Below are positions 1 to 8,013 of a DNA stretch of 64,000 nt, piece by piece; the first letter of the stretch is position 1, and each line of letters begins with the position of its first letter. The notes under the pieces are model-generated. The model worked only from the letters and a program-made list of their open reading frames with translations, ran no database searches and was not told the DNA's origin. This DNA comes from Methanomassiliicoccaceae archaeon UBA472 (lineage in GTDB: Archaea > Thermoplasmatota > Thermoplasmata > Methanomassiliicoccales > UBA472), in contig DAML01000015.1 in NCBI GenBank assembly GCA_002497075.1, positions 129,785-193,784 of the forward strand, given 5' to 3'. Position numbers and translations under genes: made by a program.

Positions 1-1
1 A

Positions 2-994
2 GACTGCCTTCTGGCGGTGAACATCGACTGGGGCGGCGCTTTCGCTTACGCGGTCGGCACGCTCATGCTGCTGGATGAGGAGGAACGCAAGCTCTTCAAA
101 GGCGTCCTGATCAACAACATGTGCCCCGGGGGCGGTTCTCTCGGTGAATCCCTGGACATGGTGAGGAGAATTACCGGAGTGCCGGTCCTGGCGGTGCTTC
201 CTCACGTTCCCTCCCTGTACCTGCCGGTCGAGGATTCCATGGACCTCGACCAGCGCGACGACGGTGACGGAACGACCGTGGTGGCGGTGGTCCGTTTGCC
301 GATGATCTCTAATTTCACCGACTTTGACGCGTTGTCGTTGGAGGAAGGGGTCAAGGTCATTTACGCGAGAACGCCGGAGGAGCTGGGACCGGCGGACGCC
401 ATCATCGTTCCCGGGACGAAGAACACCGTGCAGGACCTGCTCTGGCTGAACGAGAGCGGCATGGCCTCGGCCATATCGGCCAAGGTTGGGACGGTTCCCG
501 TTCTGGGCATATGCGGCGGCTACCAGATGCTCGGCCGGAAGATATTCGATGTTCACGGCCTGGAGGGCAGCGGTCCATCGGAGATCGAAGGACTGGGGCT
601 GCTGGACGCCGTCACTCATTTCGATTCGTACGACAAGAGGACCGTGCAGGTCCTTGGATCACTGGCTGACGGCGGGGAGGTGCGCGGTTACGAGATACAC
701 ATGGGCCGTACGGAACGCTTAGAGGAACCGCTGTTCCGTCTGCGGCCGGACGGGCGGGAGGAAGGCTCCTGGAGCCGTGAACGAAAGGTCCTGGGGACGT
801 ATTTGCACGGCGTGTTCGACCTGCCGGCGTTCCGCGGCTTCTTCCTTTCGATGATCGAGCATCGCGATGCGCCGAAGAACAACGGAACGGACCACGACGC
901 CGAGATCGATTCCTCTCTAGATCGTCTAGCGGCGATGGTCGAGGAACATCTTGATCTCGACAGTCTGCTAAGGGGTGATGGCGACGTTCCGTAG
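2..994 (+). CDS. cobQ: Cobyric acid synthase (CobQ/CbiP), 5' end outside window
   Basis: C-terminal part of the glutamine-dependent enzyme that amidates adenosylcobyrinic acid a,c-diamide at positions b, d, e and g. The frame is open from base 2, so the start lies upstream. The visible part begins inside the synthetase domain (VNIDWGGAFA, where the family usually has D-[IR]-[DE]-[RK]-GG-VFA), passes through EDSMDL and the linker RLPMISNFTDFDAL, and ends in a class I glutaminase domain. The glutaminase nucleophile is in GICGGYQMLG and the catalytic His in GTYLHGVFD. The stop overlaps the next gene, a glutaminase-less paralogue, by 17 bp. The Trp in place of the usual Arg/Lys of the synthetase motif is odd and could matter if the two proteins divide the work. 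Confidence 0.93.
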   Translation, partial: DCLLAVNIDWGGAFAYAVGTLMLLDEEERKLFKGVLINNMCPGGGSLGESLDMVRRITGVPVLAVLPHVPSLYLPVEDSMDLDQRDDGDGTTVVAVVRLPMISNFTDFDALSLEEGVKVIYARTPEELGPADAIIVPGTKNTVQDLLWLNESGMASAISAKVGTVPVLGICGGYQMLGRKIFDVHGLEGSGPSEIEGLGLLDAVTHFDSYDKRTVQVLGSLADGGEVRGYEIHMGRTERLEEPLFRLRPDGREEGSWSRERKVLGTYLHGVFDLPAFRGFFLSMIEHRDAPKNNGTDHDAEIDSSLDRLAAMVEEHLDLDSLLRGDGDVP

Positions 995-1832
995 GCTTAT
1001 GATCCAGGGCGTGACCTCCGGGGCTGGAAAGACCACCCTCACCGCCGCGCTGTGCCGCCATTTCTCATCGAGCGGCGTAGACGTGGTCCCGTTCAAAGCG
1101 CAGAACGTCTCGCTCAATTCCTACGTTACCAAGGACGGCAAGGAGATGGCCATATCGCAGGCCTACCAGGCCTGGGCCTGCGGGCTGGAGCCGTCGGCGG
1201 ACATGAACCCCATCCTGATCAAGCCGAAGGGAAACGGCCAATGCCAGATCGTGCTTCGCGGGAAACCCTGGCAGGACCTCGGTCCCGGTGGTAGCACTCC
1301 CGCAACGATCGAGACGCTCCGCGAGCAGGTGCTGACCGCCTTCCACAACAACGCTTCCGGAAGGGAGCTGGTGCTGATAGAGGGCATGGGCTCCCCGGTG
1401 GAGATGAACCTCAAGGACAAGGATGTCAGCAACATGTGGCTGGCCAAGGCCACGCGCTCGCCTGTCGTTCTCGTGGGGGACATCGAGAAAGGGGGCGTTT
1501 TCGCCGGTATTTACGGAACCTATCTTCTCATGGACGAGGAGGAGCGGGACCTGCTCAAGGGATTCGTTATCAACCGCTTCCGCGGTGACGGATCGATACT
1601 GAAGGAGGGGATCGAGGAGCTGGAGTCCCGCATGGAGATGCCCTGTCTCGGCGTCCTGCCGATGGTCCGGTTCAGCGCCCCGGCCGAGGATTCCTTGGAC
1701 CTAACGAGGCCTTCAGGGAACGGTGCCGGCTCCGGCGATATCAGGCAGCGTTGGATGCGCGAGCTGGACGGGGTTCTGGAAAAATGGGAAGGGGCCTGGG
1801 ACCTTGAGCAGGTCCGAAGGCTTATCGATTAA
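978..1832 (+). CDS. CobQ synthetase-domain paralogue without glutaminase domain
   Basis: A 284-residue protein matching only the N-terminal ATP-dependent synthetase half of cobyric acid synthase. It has the P-loop GVTSGAGKTT near residue 11, the conserved FKAQNVSLNS, DIEKGGVFAGIYGT and EDSLDL. Where CobQ continues into the glutaminase domain, this protein has only a roughly 40-residue Gly-rich and charged tail, then stops. Full CobQ proteins are about 480-500 residues. ATG 978 is preferred to GTG 975 because AGGGG lies directly upstream. It overlaps the full-length cobQ by 17 bp, so the two are probably co-translated. It may share the neighbour's glutaminase, use ammonia, or amidate a different corrinoid. 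The family match is certain, the role is inferred. Confidence 0.85.
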   Translation: MATFRRLMIQGVTSGAGKTTLTAALCRHFSSSGVDVVPFKAQNVSLNSYVTKDGKEMAISQAYQAWACGLEPSADMNPILIKPKGNGQCQIVLRGKPWQDLGPGGSTPATIETLREQVLTAFHNNASGRELVLIEGMGSPVEMNLKDKDVSNMWLAKATRSPVVLVGDIEKGGVFAGIYGTYLLMDEEERDLLKGFVINRFRGDGSILKEGIEELESRMEMPCLGVLPMVRFSAPAEDSLDLTRPSGNGAGSGDIRQRWMRELDGVLEKWEGAWDLEQVRRLID

Positions 1833-1843
1833 CCTTTAACGTT

Positions 1844-2131
1844 TCAGAGGCGGTTGCCGCACTTCGGGCAGTACTGGGCGCCCGGCTCATAAGCGGCCCC
1901 ACAGCTGCGGCAGGTGTTCCCCTGCTGGGGCTGCTGGTACTGTTGCGGGGGCTGTTGGTACTGCTGGGGAGGTTGCTGGTACGGCTGTTGATATGGCTGG
2001 TTGCCGTAGTAGCCCGTTCCAAACTGTGGTCTCTCCTCGTACTTCATCAGGAAGTAGATGATCGCCGCAGGCCAGCATATTATTATCAGGATGATCAAGA
2101 TCACCCAGCTGCCAGTGAATTCCTTCGACAT
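1844..2131 (-). CDS. Small membrane protein with Pro/Gln-rich linker and zinc ribbon
   Basis: A 95-residue protein with one transmembrane helix at about residues 8-29 (WVILIILIIICWPAAIIYFL), then a low-complexity stretch of PYQQP/PPQQY repeats (about 45-70). A C-terminal zinc ribbon carries two CxxC pairs (CRSCG and CPKCG). This layout is common in archaeal proteins of unknown function. The ribbon presumably faces the cytoplasm. A TATA-like box GAATAAATATTCC (about 2162-2174, minus strand) and the ribosome site AAAGGTGG precede ATG 2131. It lies downstream of another small membrane gene on the same strand. No function can be assigned. Confidence 0.85.
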   Translation of the reverse strand: MSKEFTGSWVILIILIIICWPAAIIYFLMKYEERPQFGTGYYGNQPYQQPYQQPPQQYQQPPQQYQQPQQGNTCRSCGAAYEPGAQYCPKCGNRL

Positions 2132-2189
2132 GAATTTCCACCTTTGGCGTTCAATAACTTGAGGAATATTTATTCATTCCCACATATTT

Positions 2190-2660
2190 TCAATCTTCTG
2201 ATCTCGTGGGCTCCCGAGCGCATCTAGGATAGGATGCGTAGGACGGGCACTCCTTGCAGCGCTTCAGCATCCTTCTTCCCTTCAGGTACTCGAAGACGAC
2301 GATGACTGTTATTATGAACGGGTAAACGTAGATCCTCAGGTCGGGCGGGCAGACGATGGCTGAATAGGTGGCCATCGCCAGGCTCGATCCCAGGACCATA
2401 TTGAAGATGATAGATAACCCACGTCCAGATGTGACGAACCGCAGCAGTTGGAAGGAGAACTGGAGCAGCGACGCGAAGAAGGCGGCTTCGAACGTCGGCC
2501 GACCCACGAACAGGAGGACCAGCATTACCAGGAAGGTCGGGTACACCGTGACACAGCCCCGGCACACCTTCCGGCCTCTTATGGTAAGCAGATGGTCGTC
2601 GAAGCGGCCGCAGAGCGGGTGGTGGGCCAGCAGAATGGGCTCGTTCCTCAGCTCGTCCAT
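2190..2660 (-). CDS. DUF2085-like multi-pass membrane protein
   Basis: A 156-residue protein. Near the N-terminus is a His/Cys motif, LAHHPLCGRF then RGRKVCRGCVTVYP, which resembles the heme- or metal-like Cys/His signature of DUF2085 membrane proteins. About three to four hydrophobic segments follow (roughly residues 40-57, 65-85, 92-110, 115-130). The C-terminal tail has further Cys residues (RCKECPSYASYPRC). ATG 2660 is the only reasonable start, with GGAGGTGG about 12 nt upstream. It sits between the cobQ paralogues and btuF but on the opposite strand, so a corrinoid link is not shown. Function unknown. Confidence 0.75.
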   Translation of the reverse strand: MDELRNEPILLAHHPLCGRFDDHLLTIRGRKVCRGCVTVYPTFLVMLVLLFVGRPTFEAAFFASLLQFSFQLLRFVTSGRGLSIIFNMVLGSSLAMATYSAIVCPPDLRIYVYPFIITVIVVFEYLKGRRMLKRCKECPSYASYPRCAREPTRSED

Positions 2661-2735
2661 GAACTTGATGTGGCCACCTCCTCCCTGCCCTCACTACCAT
2701 ACCGGTGTGCCATTGATAAAAAATGACCGCTAAAT

Positions 2736-2786
2736 CATTTATACTTGGATGATATATCCAATTCAAGTTGGATAATACATCCAACT
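2736..2786 (+). promoter_or_regulatory. btuF promoter with two tandem palindromic operators
   Basis: A TATA-like ATTTATAC (2736-2743) is followed at once by TTGGATGATATATCCAA (2745-2761) and, 23 bp further on centre to centre, by GTTGGATAATACATCCAAC (2767-2785). Both are perfect inverted repeats around a 5-bp spacer. They cover the expected transcription start of btuF. Similar single sites lie at cobT and at the mutase-like gene. Position downstream of TATA suggests repression, probably by corrinoid or cobalt status (inference). Confidence 0.75.
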
Positions 2787-2808
2787 AGCTAACAGAAAGT
2801 GATTCCAC

Positions 2809-3903
2809 ATGGATAAGAAGGCGATAATCGCAATCATACTGGTCGTGGCGCTCGTTGCCGTCGGGACCGTAATGGTATTGGGTATGAACCCCTCCGGTGG
2901 CGAGGGCGATGGACCGGTCTCGGTCATCGACGCCAACGGAAGGACCGTGACCACTGACGAGGCGCCGACGCGCATCGTTTCCTGCTCCCCCTCATTGACC
3001 GAGATGGCCTATGCCATGGGGATAGGGCAGAACCTGGTGGCCGTCACCGACTACTGTGACTGGCCTGCGGATGTCAACGCCAGGAAGGCCAACGGGACGC
3101 TAGAATCCGTCGGCGGATACTTCACTCCCAGCGCCGAGGCGGTCATCGCCGCCGAGGGTGACCTCATCCTCATCGACAAGGGCGTGCAGGCCCAGATCGA
3201 CATGCTGACCCAGCTGGAGAACGCCGGGCTGAACGTGATCGTTCTGGATAAGGGTACCACCTTTGACGAGGTCTATGACGCCATGCTGATGATCGGAGAG
3301 ATATGCTGGGTCAAGGAAGAGGCCGAAGATCTCGTCGACACCATGAAAGAGCGCCTGGCGGCCATCGAGGCCGAGATAGGCGATGTGGAAGAGATGCCGA
3401 CCATGACCTTCGCCGTTTGGCTGGACCCCATCTACCTCAGCGGTAACGGGACCTTCTCCGCCGACGTGATGAGGCACGCCATGGGCGAGAACGTCTACTC
3501 CAACCTGACCGGATGGCCCGATGTATCCGTGGAATCTATGCTGGAGACCGACCCTGACTATCTGGTCGTTTCCATGATGTACCTGGCGTCCCCCGGCGAG
3601 GAGATAATCTCCGGCCTGGAGAACGACACCATCTGGTCCGAGCTGTCCGCCGTCCAGAACAAGCGGGTGTACATACTGACCGGTCAGTCCGACAACGTGT
3701 TCAGCCGCCCCGGCCCGCGCATGGTGGACGCCGTGGAGCTGCTGGCCCAGATTCTGCATCCTGATGTGTTCAACGTCAGCATGCCGCACGTGATATCCGA
3801 CGACTACGTCGATTGGGTCTCGTCCGGCGAGTCTGCGGAAGCGGAGGCAATGCCCGTTGAAGCCACGGAGATCGTGGCGATGGTGCAGGCAAGAATCGAA
3901 TGA
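2809..3903 (+). CDS. btuF: Corrinoid ABC transporter substrate-binding protein BtuF
   Basis: A 364-residue periplasmic-binding-protein-type receptor that captures cobalamin or cobinamide outside the cell and delivers it to BtuC. The N-terminus is a membrane anchor (about residues 4-25) without a lipobox Cys, followed by an acidic Gly-rich linker. The binding domain starts at VIDANGRTVTTDEAPTRIVS and contains SCSPSLTEMAYAMG and the GGYFTPSAEAVIAAEGDLIL segment typical of the family. A tandem pair of palindromic operators lies directly upstream. btuC follows after 122 bp with its own TATA-like AAATATAATA (near 3934), so btuF may be regulated separately from btuCD. Confidence 0.92.
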   Translation: MDKKAIIAIILVVALVAVGTVMVLGMNPSGGEGDGPVSVIDANGRTVTTDEAPTRIVSCSPSLTEMAYAMGIGQNLVAVTDYCDWPADVNARKANGTLESVGGYFTPSAEAVIAAEGDLILIDKGVQAQIDMLTQLENAGLNVIVLDKGTTFDEVYDAMLMIGEICWVKEEAEDLVDTMKERLAAIEAEIGDVEEMPTMTFAVWLDPIYLSGNGTFSADVMRHAMGENVYSNLTGWPDVSVESMLETDPDYLVVSMMYLASPGEEIISGLENDTIWSELSAVQNKRVYILTGQSDNVFSRPGPRMVDAVELLAQILHPDVFNVSMPHVISDDYVDWVSSGESAEAEAMPVEATEIVAMVQARIE

Positions 3904-4025
3904 ACAGGTCCTCCTTCCCCGTGGCGTAGGGCGCAAATATAATAGCTGGCCCGCGTTACGGGAAACAACTTACCTCCGAAGGGTGCTCCGCACCGGTTCC
4001 GGCGGTCATACAAGGGTGATGCGAA

Positions 4026-5069
4026 ATGGGATCGACCAAGGCGAGCAGGGCGAAGATCAAGCTAGCCCTGATTCTCGGCCTCGGTTCGATCAGCATCGTC
4101 CTTCTTTTCATTCTTTCGCTCACCACCGGGGTCATGGACATCTCCTTCCAGGAGGCCATGTCCGGCCTTTGGAATCTCATTCAGAACGGCGGGGAGCACG
4201 AGAACACCAAGGAGCTGGTGCTCTGGCAGCTCCGCATCCCCCGGGCCCTGGGCGTGATCGCCGTCGGCATCGGGCTATCGGTGGCCGGGGCGGTGATGCA
4301 GGCGCTGATCCGGAATCCTCTGGTGGACCCGTACATCACCGGTGTCTCATCCGGCGCGGCACTGGGGGTCACCACTGCGGTCCTGGCGGGAGTGACCATC
4401 GCCGGGCTAGGTGTGTTCGTCACTCCCGTCATAGCCTTCGTCGGAGCGGTGATGGCATTCTTGTTCACCATGCTTCTGGCCGAGGCCGCCGGCGGGCGTT
4501 CGATAAGCTATGTGCTGGGAGGGGTGATCGTGGGAATAGCCCTGCAGTCCGGGACCACCATCCTGATGTACTTCAACGCCGACCGGCTGCACAGCGTGCT
4601 CTATTGGCTGTTCGGTTCGTTCTCCACATTGAACTGGCAATCGACATGGATCATCGTCGTCTGCGTTTCCGTGTTGTCTTTCATCATGCTGCTCTACGCC
4701 AAGGAGTTCAACGTCATCCTGCTGGGGGACGAGCAAGCCCGGCAGCTGGGAATGAACGTCAAGCCCTTCAAGACCGGCATGTTCATACTAGTGTCCGCTT
4801 TAGCGGCGGTCTGCGTGGCCTTCACCGGGATAATAGGTTTCGTCGGTCTCATCGTCCCTCACCTGGTCCGGATGGTCATAGGCGGCGATCACCGTCTGCT
4901 GCTACCGGCATCCATGGTGGTAGGGGCAAACATTCTATTGGTGGCCGACATTGTATGTAAGACCGTGATAGCTCCTTCCGAGCTACCGATAGGTGCCGTA
5001 ATATCGATCATCGGCGCTCCGTTCTTCGGGTACCTGATGATCAGGATGGGTAAGGAATATGTCATGTGA
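4026..5069 (+). CDS. btuC: Corrinoid ABC transporter permease BtuC
   Basis: A 347-residue FecCD-family permease forming the membrane channel for corrinoid import. About ten hydrophobic helices are visible. Family motifs include LRIPRALGVIAVGIGLSVAGAV, ALIRNPLVDPYITGVSSGAALG and the cytoplasmic coupling region GFVGLIVPHLVRM. The start ATG 4026 gives the usual short cytoplasmic N-terminus. It overlaps btuD by 11 bp and heads a tightly packed run through cobD, cbiB, cbiS, cobS and cobY. Uptake is therefore coupled to remodelling and nucleotide-loop assembly. Confidence 0.95.
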   Translation: MGSTKASRAKIKLALILGLGSISIVLLFILSLTTGVMDISFQEAMSGLWNLIQNGGEHENTKELVLWQLRIPRALGVIAVGIGLSVAGAVMQALIRNPLVDPYITGVSSGAALGVTTAVLAGVTIAGLGVFVTPVIAFVGAVMAFLFTMLLAEAAGGRSISYVLGGVIVGIALQSGTTILMYFNADRLHSVLYWLFGSFSTLNWQSTWIIVVCVSVLSFIMLLYAKEFNVILLGDEQARQLGMNVKPFKTGMFILVSALAAVCVAFTGIIGFVGLIVPHLVRMVIGGDHRLLLPASMVVGANILLVADIVCKTVIAPSELPIGAVISIIGAPFFGYLMIRMGKEYVM

Positions 5070-5922
5070 CGGCGAGCTGACGGTGAAGGTCGACAACATC
5101 TCCTTCAGCTACGGCGCCAAGAAGAGCCTCTGCCCCCGGACCTTGAAAGGCATCACGATCGACGCCAAGAAGGGGCAGCTCATCGGAATAATGGGCCCCA
5201 ACGGCTGCGGCAAGACCACCTTCATGCGCTGCATCAACAAGGTTCTGAAGCCGCAGGAGGGCGCCATATACATCGACGGCAAGGACCTGGACCGCCTCAA
5301 GATGATGGAGGTGGCCAAGATCTGCGCCAACATCCCGGCGGACGTGCCGGACGACTTCCATCTGTCCGTGGAGGAGTTCGTTGCCTTAGGGCGCTATCCG
5401 TTCGTCACCGGCATCTGGTGGGAGGGAGAGAAGGACGAGCAGCTGGTGCGGGACGCCATGAAGGCGTACCACGTTACCCATCTTAAGGACAGGAAGCTCG
5501 GAGAGCTCAGCAGCGGGGAGAAAGCGCGGGTGCTACTAGCGAAGGGAGCGGTCCAGCAGCCGAAGATCCTACTGGCCGACGAGCCGAGCGCGCATCTTGA
5601 TCTGAAGTACAAACTGCAGGTCATGCAGGCCTTGAAGGACCTCTCCCGTCAGGGTGTCACGGTCATAACCGCCTCGCACGACATCAACCTGATCGCCAAG
5701 TACGCCGATCTGGTGATAGTCATCAGCGACGGCGGCATTATCAGCTACGGACCTCCGGCGGAGGTCATCAACGAGGAGATCATCCGCGCCGTGTACGGCG
5801 TGGAGGTCACCATCATCCGGGACGGCGGGGAACTGTACGTGATCCCGCTGAGACCGGCGGACCCGGAGAAGGGCGACGATGAAAATACAAGACCTTGTGA
5901 AAAGGGAATTGTTGCCGATTAA
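5059..5922 (+). CDS. btuD: Corrinoid ABC transporter ATP-binding protein BtuD
   Basis: A 287-residue ABC ATPase that powers BtuC. Walker A is GPNGCGKTT (about residues 49-57), the signature is LSSGEKAR and Walker B ILLADEPSAHLD, followed by the switch His in TASHDIN. The C-terminal roughly 40 residues (VYGVEVTIIRDGGELYVIPL onward) are the short extension often seen in FepC/BtuD-type ATPases. Start ATG 5059 lies within the end of btuC. The 3' end overlaps cobD by 44 bp, an unusually long overlap that supports co-translation. Confidence 0.95.
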   Translation: MSCDGELTVKVDNISFSYGAKKSLCPRTLKGITIDAKKGQLIGIMGPNGCGKTTFMRCINKVLKPQEGAIYIDGKDLDRLKMMEVAKICANIPADVPDDFHLSVEEFVALGRYPFVTGIWWEGEKDEQLVRDAMKAYHVTHLKDRKLGELSSGEKARVLLAKGAVQQPKILLADEPSAHLDLKYKLQVMQALKDLSRQGVTVITASHDINLIAKYADLVIVISDGGIISYGPPAEVINEEIIRAVYGVEVTIIRDGGELYVIPLRPADPEKGDDENTRPCEKGIVAD

Positions 5923-7024
5923 GAGGCCCGTGCACGGAGGCCAGGGCTGGAAGCTCCCCGGTGTGGAGGACTTCAGCCACAACCTCAACCCGTATGGGCC
6001 TCCAGCGGAGCTGCCGCGATTGGTCGCCGAAGCGGCCGAGCATTTGGGGCACTACCCGGACGACACGGCCGCGGAGTTCCGGGAGGAAGTGGCCAAGCTG
6101 CACAACGTGTGGCCGGAGAACGTAATCGCCGGCGCCGGCTCGGCCGAGCTCATACGATTGTATCCAGAGGTGTTCCTTTCCCGCAAGGCCCGGGTCATCA
6201 TTCCCAGGCCTACGTTCTCGGAATACTCGCACGCCTGCCGCATGCAGGGCGCGAACATACTGGACGTGCCGCTCATCGAGGGCGAAGGGTTCCGCCTGGA
6301 CATGAACGCCATCCGTGAGAAGCTGCCTTTGGCCAGGGCGCTGTACATCTGCAACCCGAACAATCCCACTGGCACGGTCGAAACGAAAAGGCGCATCATG
6401 GAACTGGTGGACGAGTGCGAAGCGGCTGGCAAGCTGGTCTTCCTGGACGAGACGCTGCTGGAACTGGTGGACGAGCACGACAGCGTGTCGTGCATGTCCG
6501 AGGTGCAAAGCCACGAGAACCTGTTCATCATCTCCTCGTTGACGAAATCGTTCGCCATCCCCGGCATGCGCGTCGGTTACGGCGTGGGCGGCGTGGAGAT
6601 CGTGGAAATGATGGAACGCGCCCGGCTCTCCTGGAACCTGGGCGTGATCGAGCAGTACGTGGGCGCTCGTTTGCTGCGCGATCATCAGGACCACGTGCGC
6701 AAGGCGGCGAGGATGATGGCATCCGAGCGCGCCCGCATCAAGAAGGCCGTGGACGGCACCGGGCTCTTCTCGCCGCTTCCGGACCAGTGCTTCTTCTTCT
6801 TCACCCGGGTCAACGACCCCAAGATGGCCGCGGAGGACGTGGTGGAGCATCTTCTGCCGCGCAAAGTGCTGGTCAGGGACTGCTCCACTTTCGGCAGGCC
6901 GTTCGACAAGTTCGTCCGCTTCAGCGTTAAGACGCCGGAGAAGAACGATCTTCTCATCTCCGCGATGGAGGAGACGGCCAGGGAGATCCGCAGCACGGCG
7001 TTCGGGGCGAGGATGCATGTTTGA
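5879..7024 (+). CDS. cobD: L-threonine-O-3-phosphate decarboxylase
   Basis: A 381-residue PLP enzyme of aminotransferase fold I that makes (R)-1-amino-2-propanol O-2-phosphate, the linker between the corrin ring and the nucleotide loop. The N-terminal VHGGQGWK plus FSHNLNPYGPP matches the CobD substrate signature. CNPNNPTG and the PLP-lysine motif SSLTKSFAIPGMRVGY are present. Related HisC proteins lack the HGG motif, and the HisC of this genome is elsewhere (24942-25994). Its product is used by CbiB, encoded next with an 8-bp overlap. Confidence 0.93.
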   Translation: MKIQDLVKRELLPIKRPVHGGQGWKLPGVEDFSHNLNPYGPPAELPRLVAEAAEHLGHYPDDTAAEFREEVAKLHNVWPENVIAGAGSAELIRLYPEVFLSRKARVIIPRPTFSEYSHACRMQGANILDVPLIEGEGFRLDMNAIREKLPLARALYICNPNNPTGTVETKRRIMELVDECEAAGKLVFLDETLLELVDEHDSVSCMSEVQSHENLFIISSLTKSFAIPGMRVGYGVGGVEIVEMMERARLSWNLGVIEQYVGARLLRDHQDHVRKAARMMASERARIKKAVDGTGLFSPLPDQCFFFFTRVNDPKMAAEDVVEHLLPRKVLVRDCSTFGRPFDKFVRFSVKTPEKNDLLISAMEETAREIRSTAFGARMHV

Positions 7025-8012
7025 GCTGGTCCCTTACGCGTTCCTGACGATGATCGTCGCCCTGCTCGTCGACCGTTTCATCGGCGAACCGCCGAACGCC
7101 TTGCATCCGGTGGTCTGGATGGGCAAGGTGATATCGTTCTTCGACAAACGAATATCGCGCGGGCACCCCCGGCGGGAGCGTTTCTTCGGGATGGTGATGG
7201 CGTTGGCCGTCATCCTGCTGTTCTCTGTCATGGTCCTTCTCCTGATGGCTCTGGTGCGGGACGTCCTGGGGCTGCTGGTATGGGCCATCGTCGGCGGTGT
7301 TCTGCTGAAGACCATGTTCGCCATGTCGGCGATGGGAAAGCACATCGAGCCGGTGCGCGAGGCGCTGCTGGCCGGCGATCTGGAACTCGGTCGTCAGAAA
7401 GCAGCCATGATGGTCTCCCGGGACGTGAGCCAGTTAGATAAGGAGCACGTGATCTCCTGCGCGGCCGAGAGCGCGGCGGAGAACACCGTGGACTCTATTT
7501 TCTCTCCGTTGTTCTACTTCGGTCTGCTGGGGCTTCCGGCCGCCGTGGCGTATCGCGTATCGAACACCCTGGACGCCATGGTCGGTTATCTGAACGACAA
7601 ATATCGCTACGTGGGATGGTTCTCGGCCAAGCTCGACGATTGCACCAACTTCGTCATGGCCCGGGCGGCGGTGCCGTTCATTCTTCTTGCCCTGATCATT
7701 CTGGGCAAGGACTGGCGGGCTGGCTGGGGCGCTTCCAAGAAGTATCATGATCAGACGTTATCGCCGAACAAGGGATGGCACATGTCCGCCTTCGCCGGCG
7801 GATTAGGCATCAGGTTCGAAAAGATCGGCTGGTACGTCATGGGCGACGGGCCGCTTCCGTCCGACCCCGATGTGCTTAGGGATACCATAAAGGTCATGAC
7901 CATGGCCTCGTATCTCTTCGTGCTCACGGTGGTCGTGCCGCTCTACCTTCTGGTAGGTGCGGAGGCGCAGGTGTTCTTGGAGGACCTCCTGCTAGGGCTG
8001 ATAGGTGTTTAA
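7017..8012 (+). CDS. cbiB: Adenosylcobinamide-phosphate synthase CbiB
   Basis: A 331-residue integral membrane protein that attaches aminopropanol phosphate to adenosylcobyric acid. The signature GEPPNALHPVVWMGK sits near residue 22, with SAAENTVDSIFSPLFYFGLLGLP and AFAGGLGIRFEK further along. Four to five hydrophobic segments are visible. ATG 7017 lies inside the end of cobD. It follows cobD, whose product it uses, and precedes cbiS. The overall length is typical for CbiB. Confidence 0.95.
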   Translation: MFELVPYAFLTMIVALLVDRFIGEPPNALHPVVWMGKVISFFDKRISRGHPRRERFFGMVMALAVILLFSVMVLLLMALVRDVLGLLVWAIVGGVLLKTMFAMSAMGKHIEPVREALLAGDLELGRQKAAMMVSRDVSQLDKEHVISCAAESAAENTVDSIFSPLFYFGLLGLPAAVAYRVSNTLDAMVGYLNDKYRYVGWFSAKLDDCTNFVMARAAVPFILLALIILGKDWRAGWGASKKYHDQTLSPNKGWHMSAFAGGLGIRFEKIGWYVMGDGPLPSDPDVLRDTIKVMTMASYLFVLTVVVPLYLLVGAEAQVFLEDLLLGLIGV

Positions 8013-8013
8013 G

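Noticed and set aside
2660..4025. Possible cobalamin riboswitch upstream of btuF or btuC.
   Set aside because: No B12-box-like sequence or suitable multi-stem fold is visible, and the btuF leader is too short. The palindromic operators explain control better.
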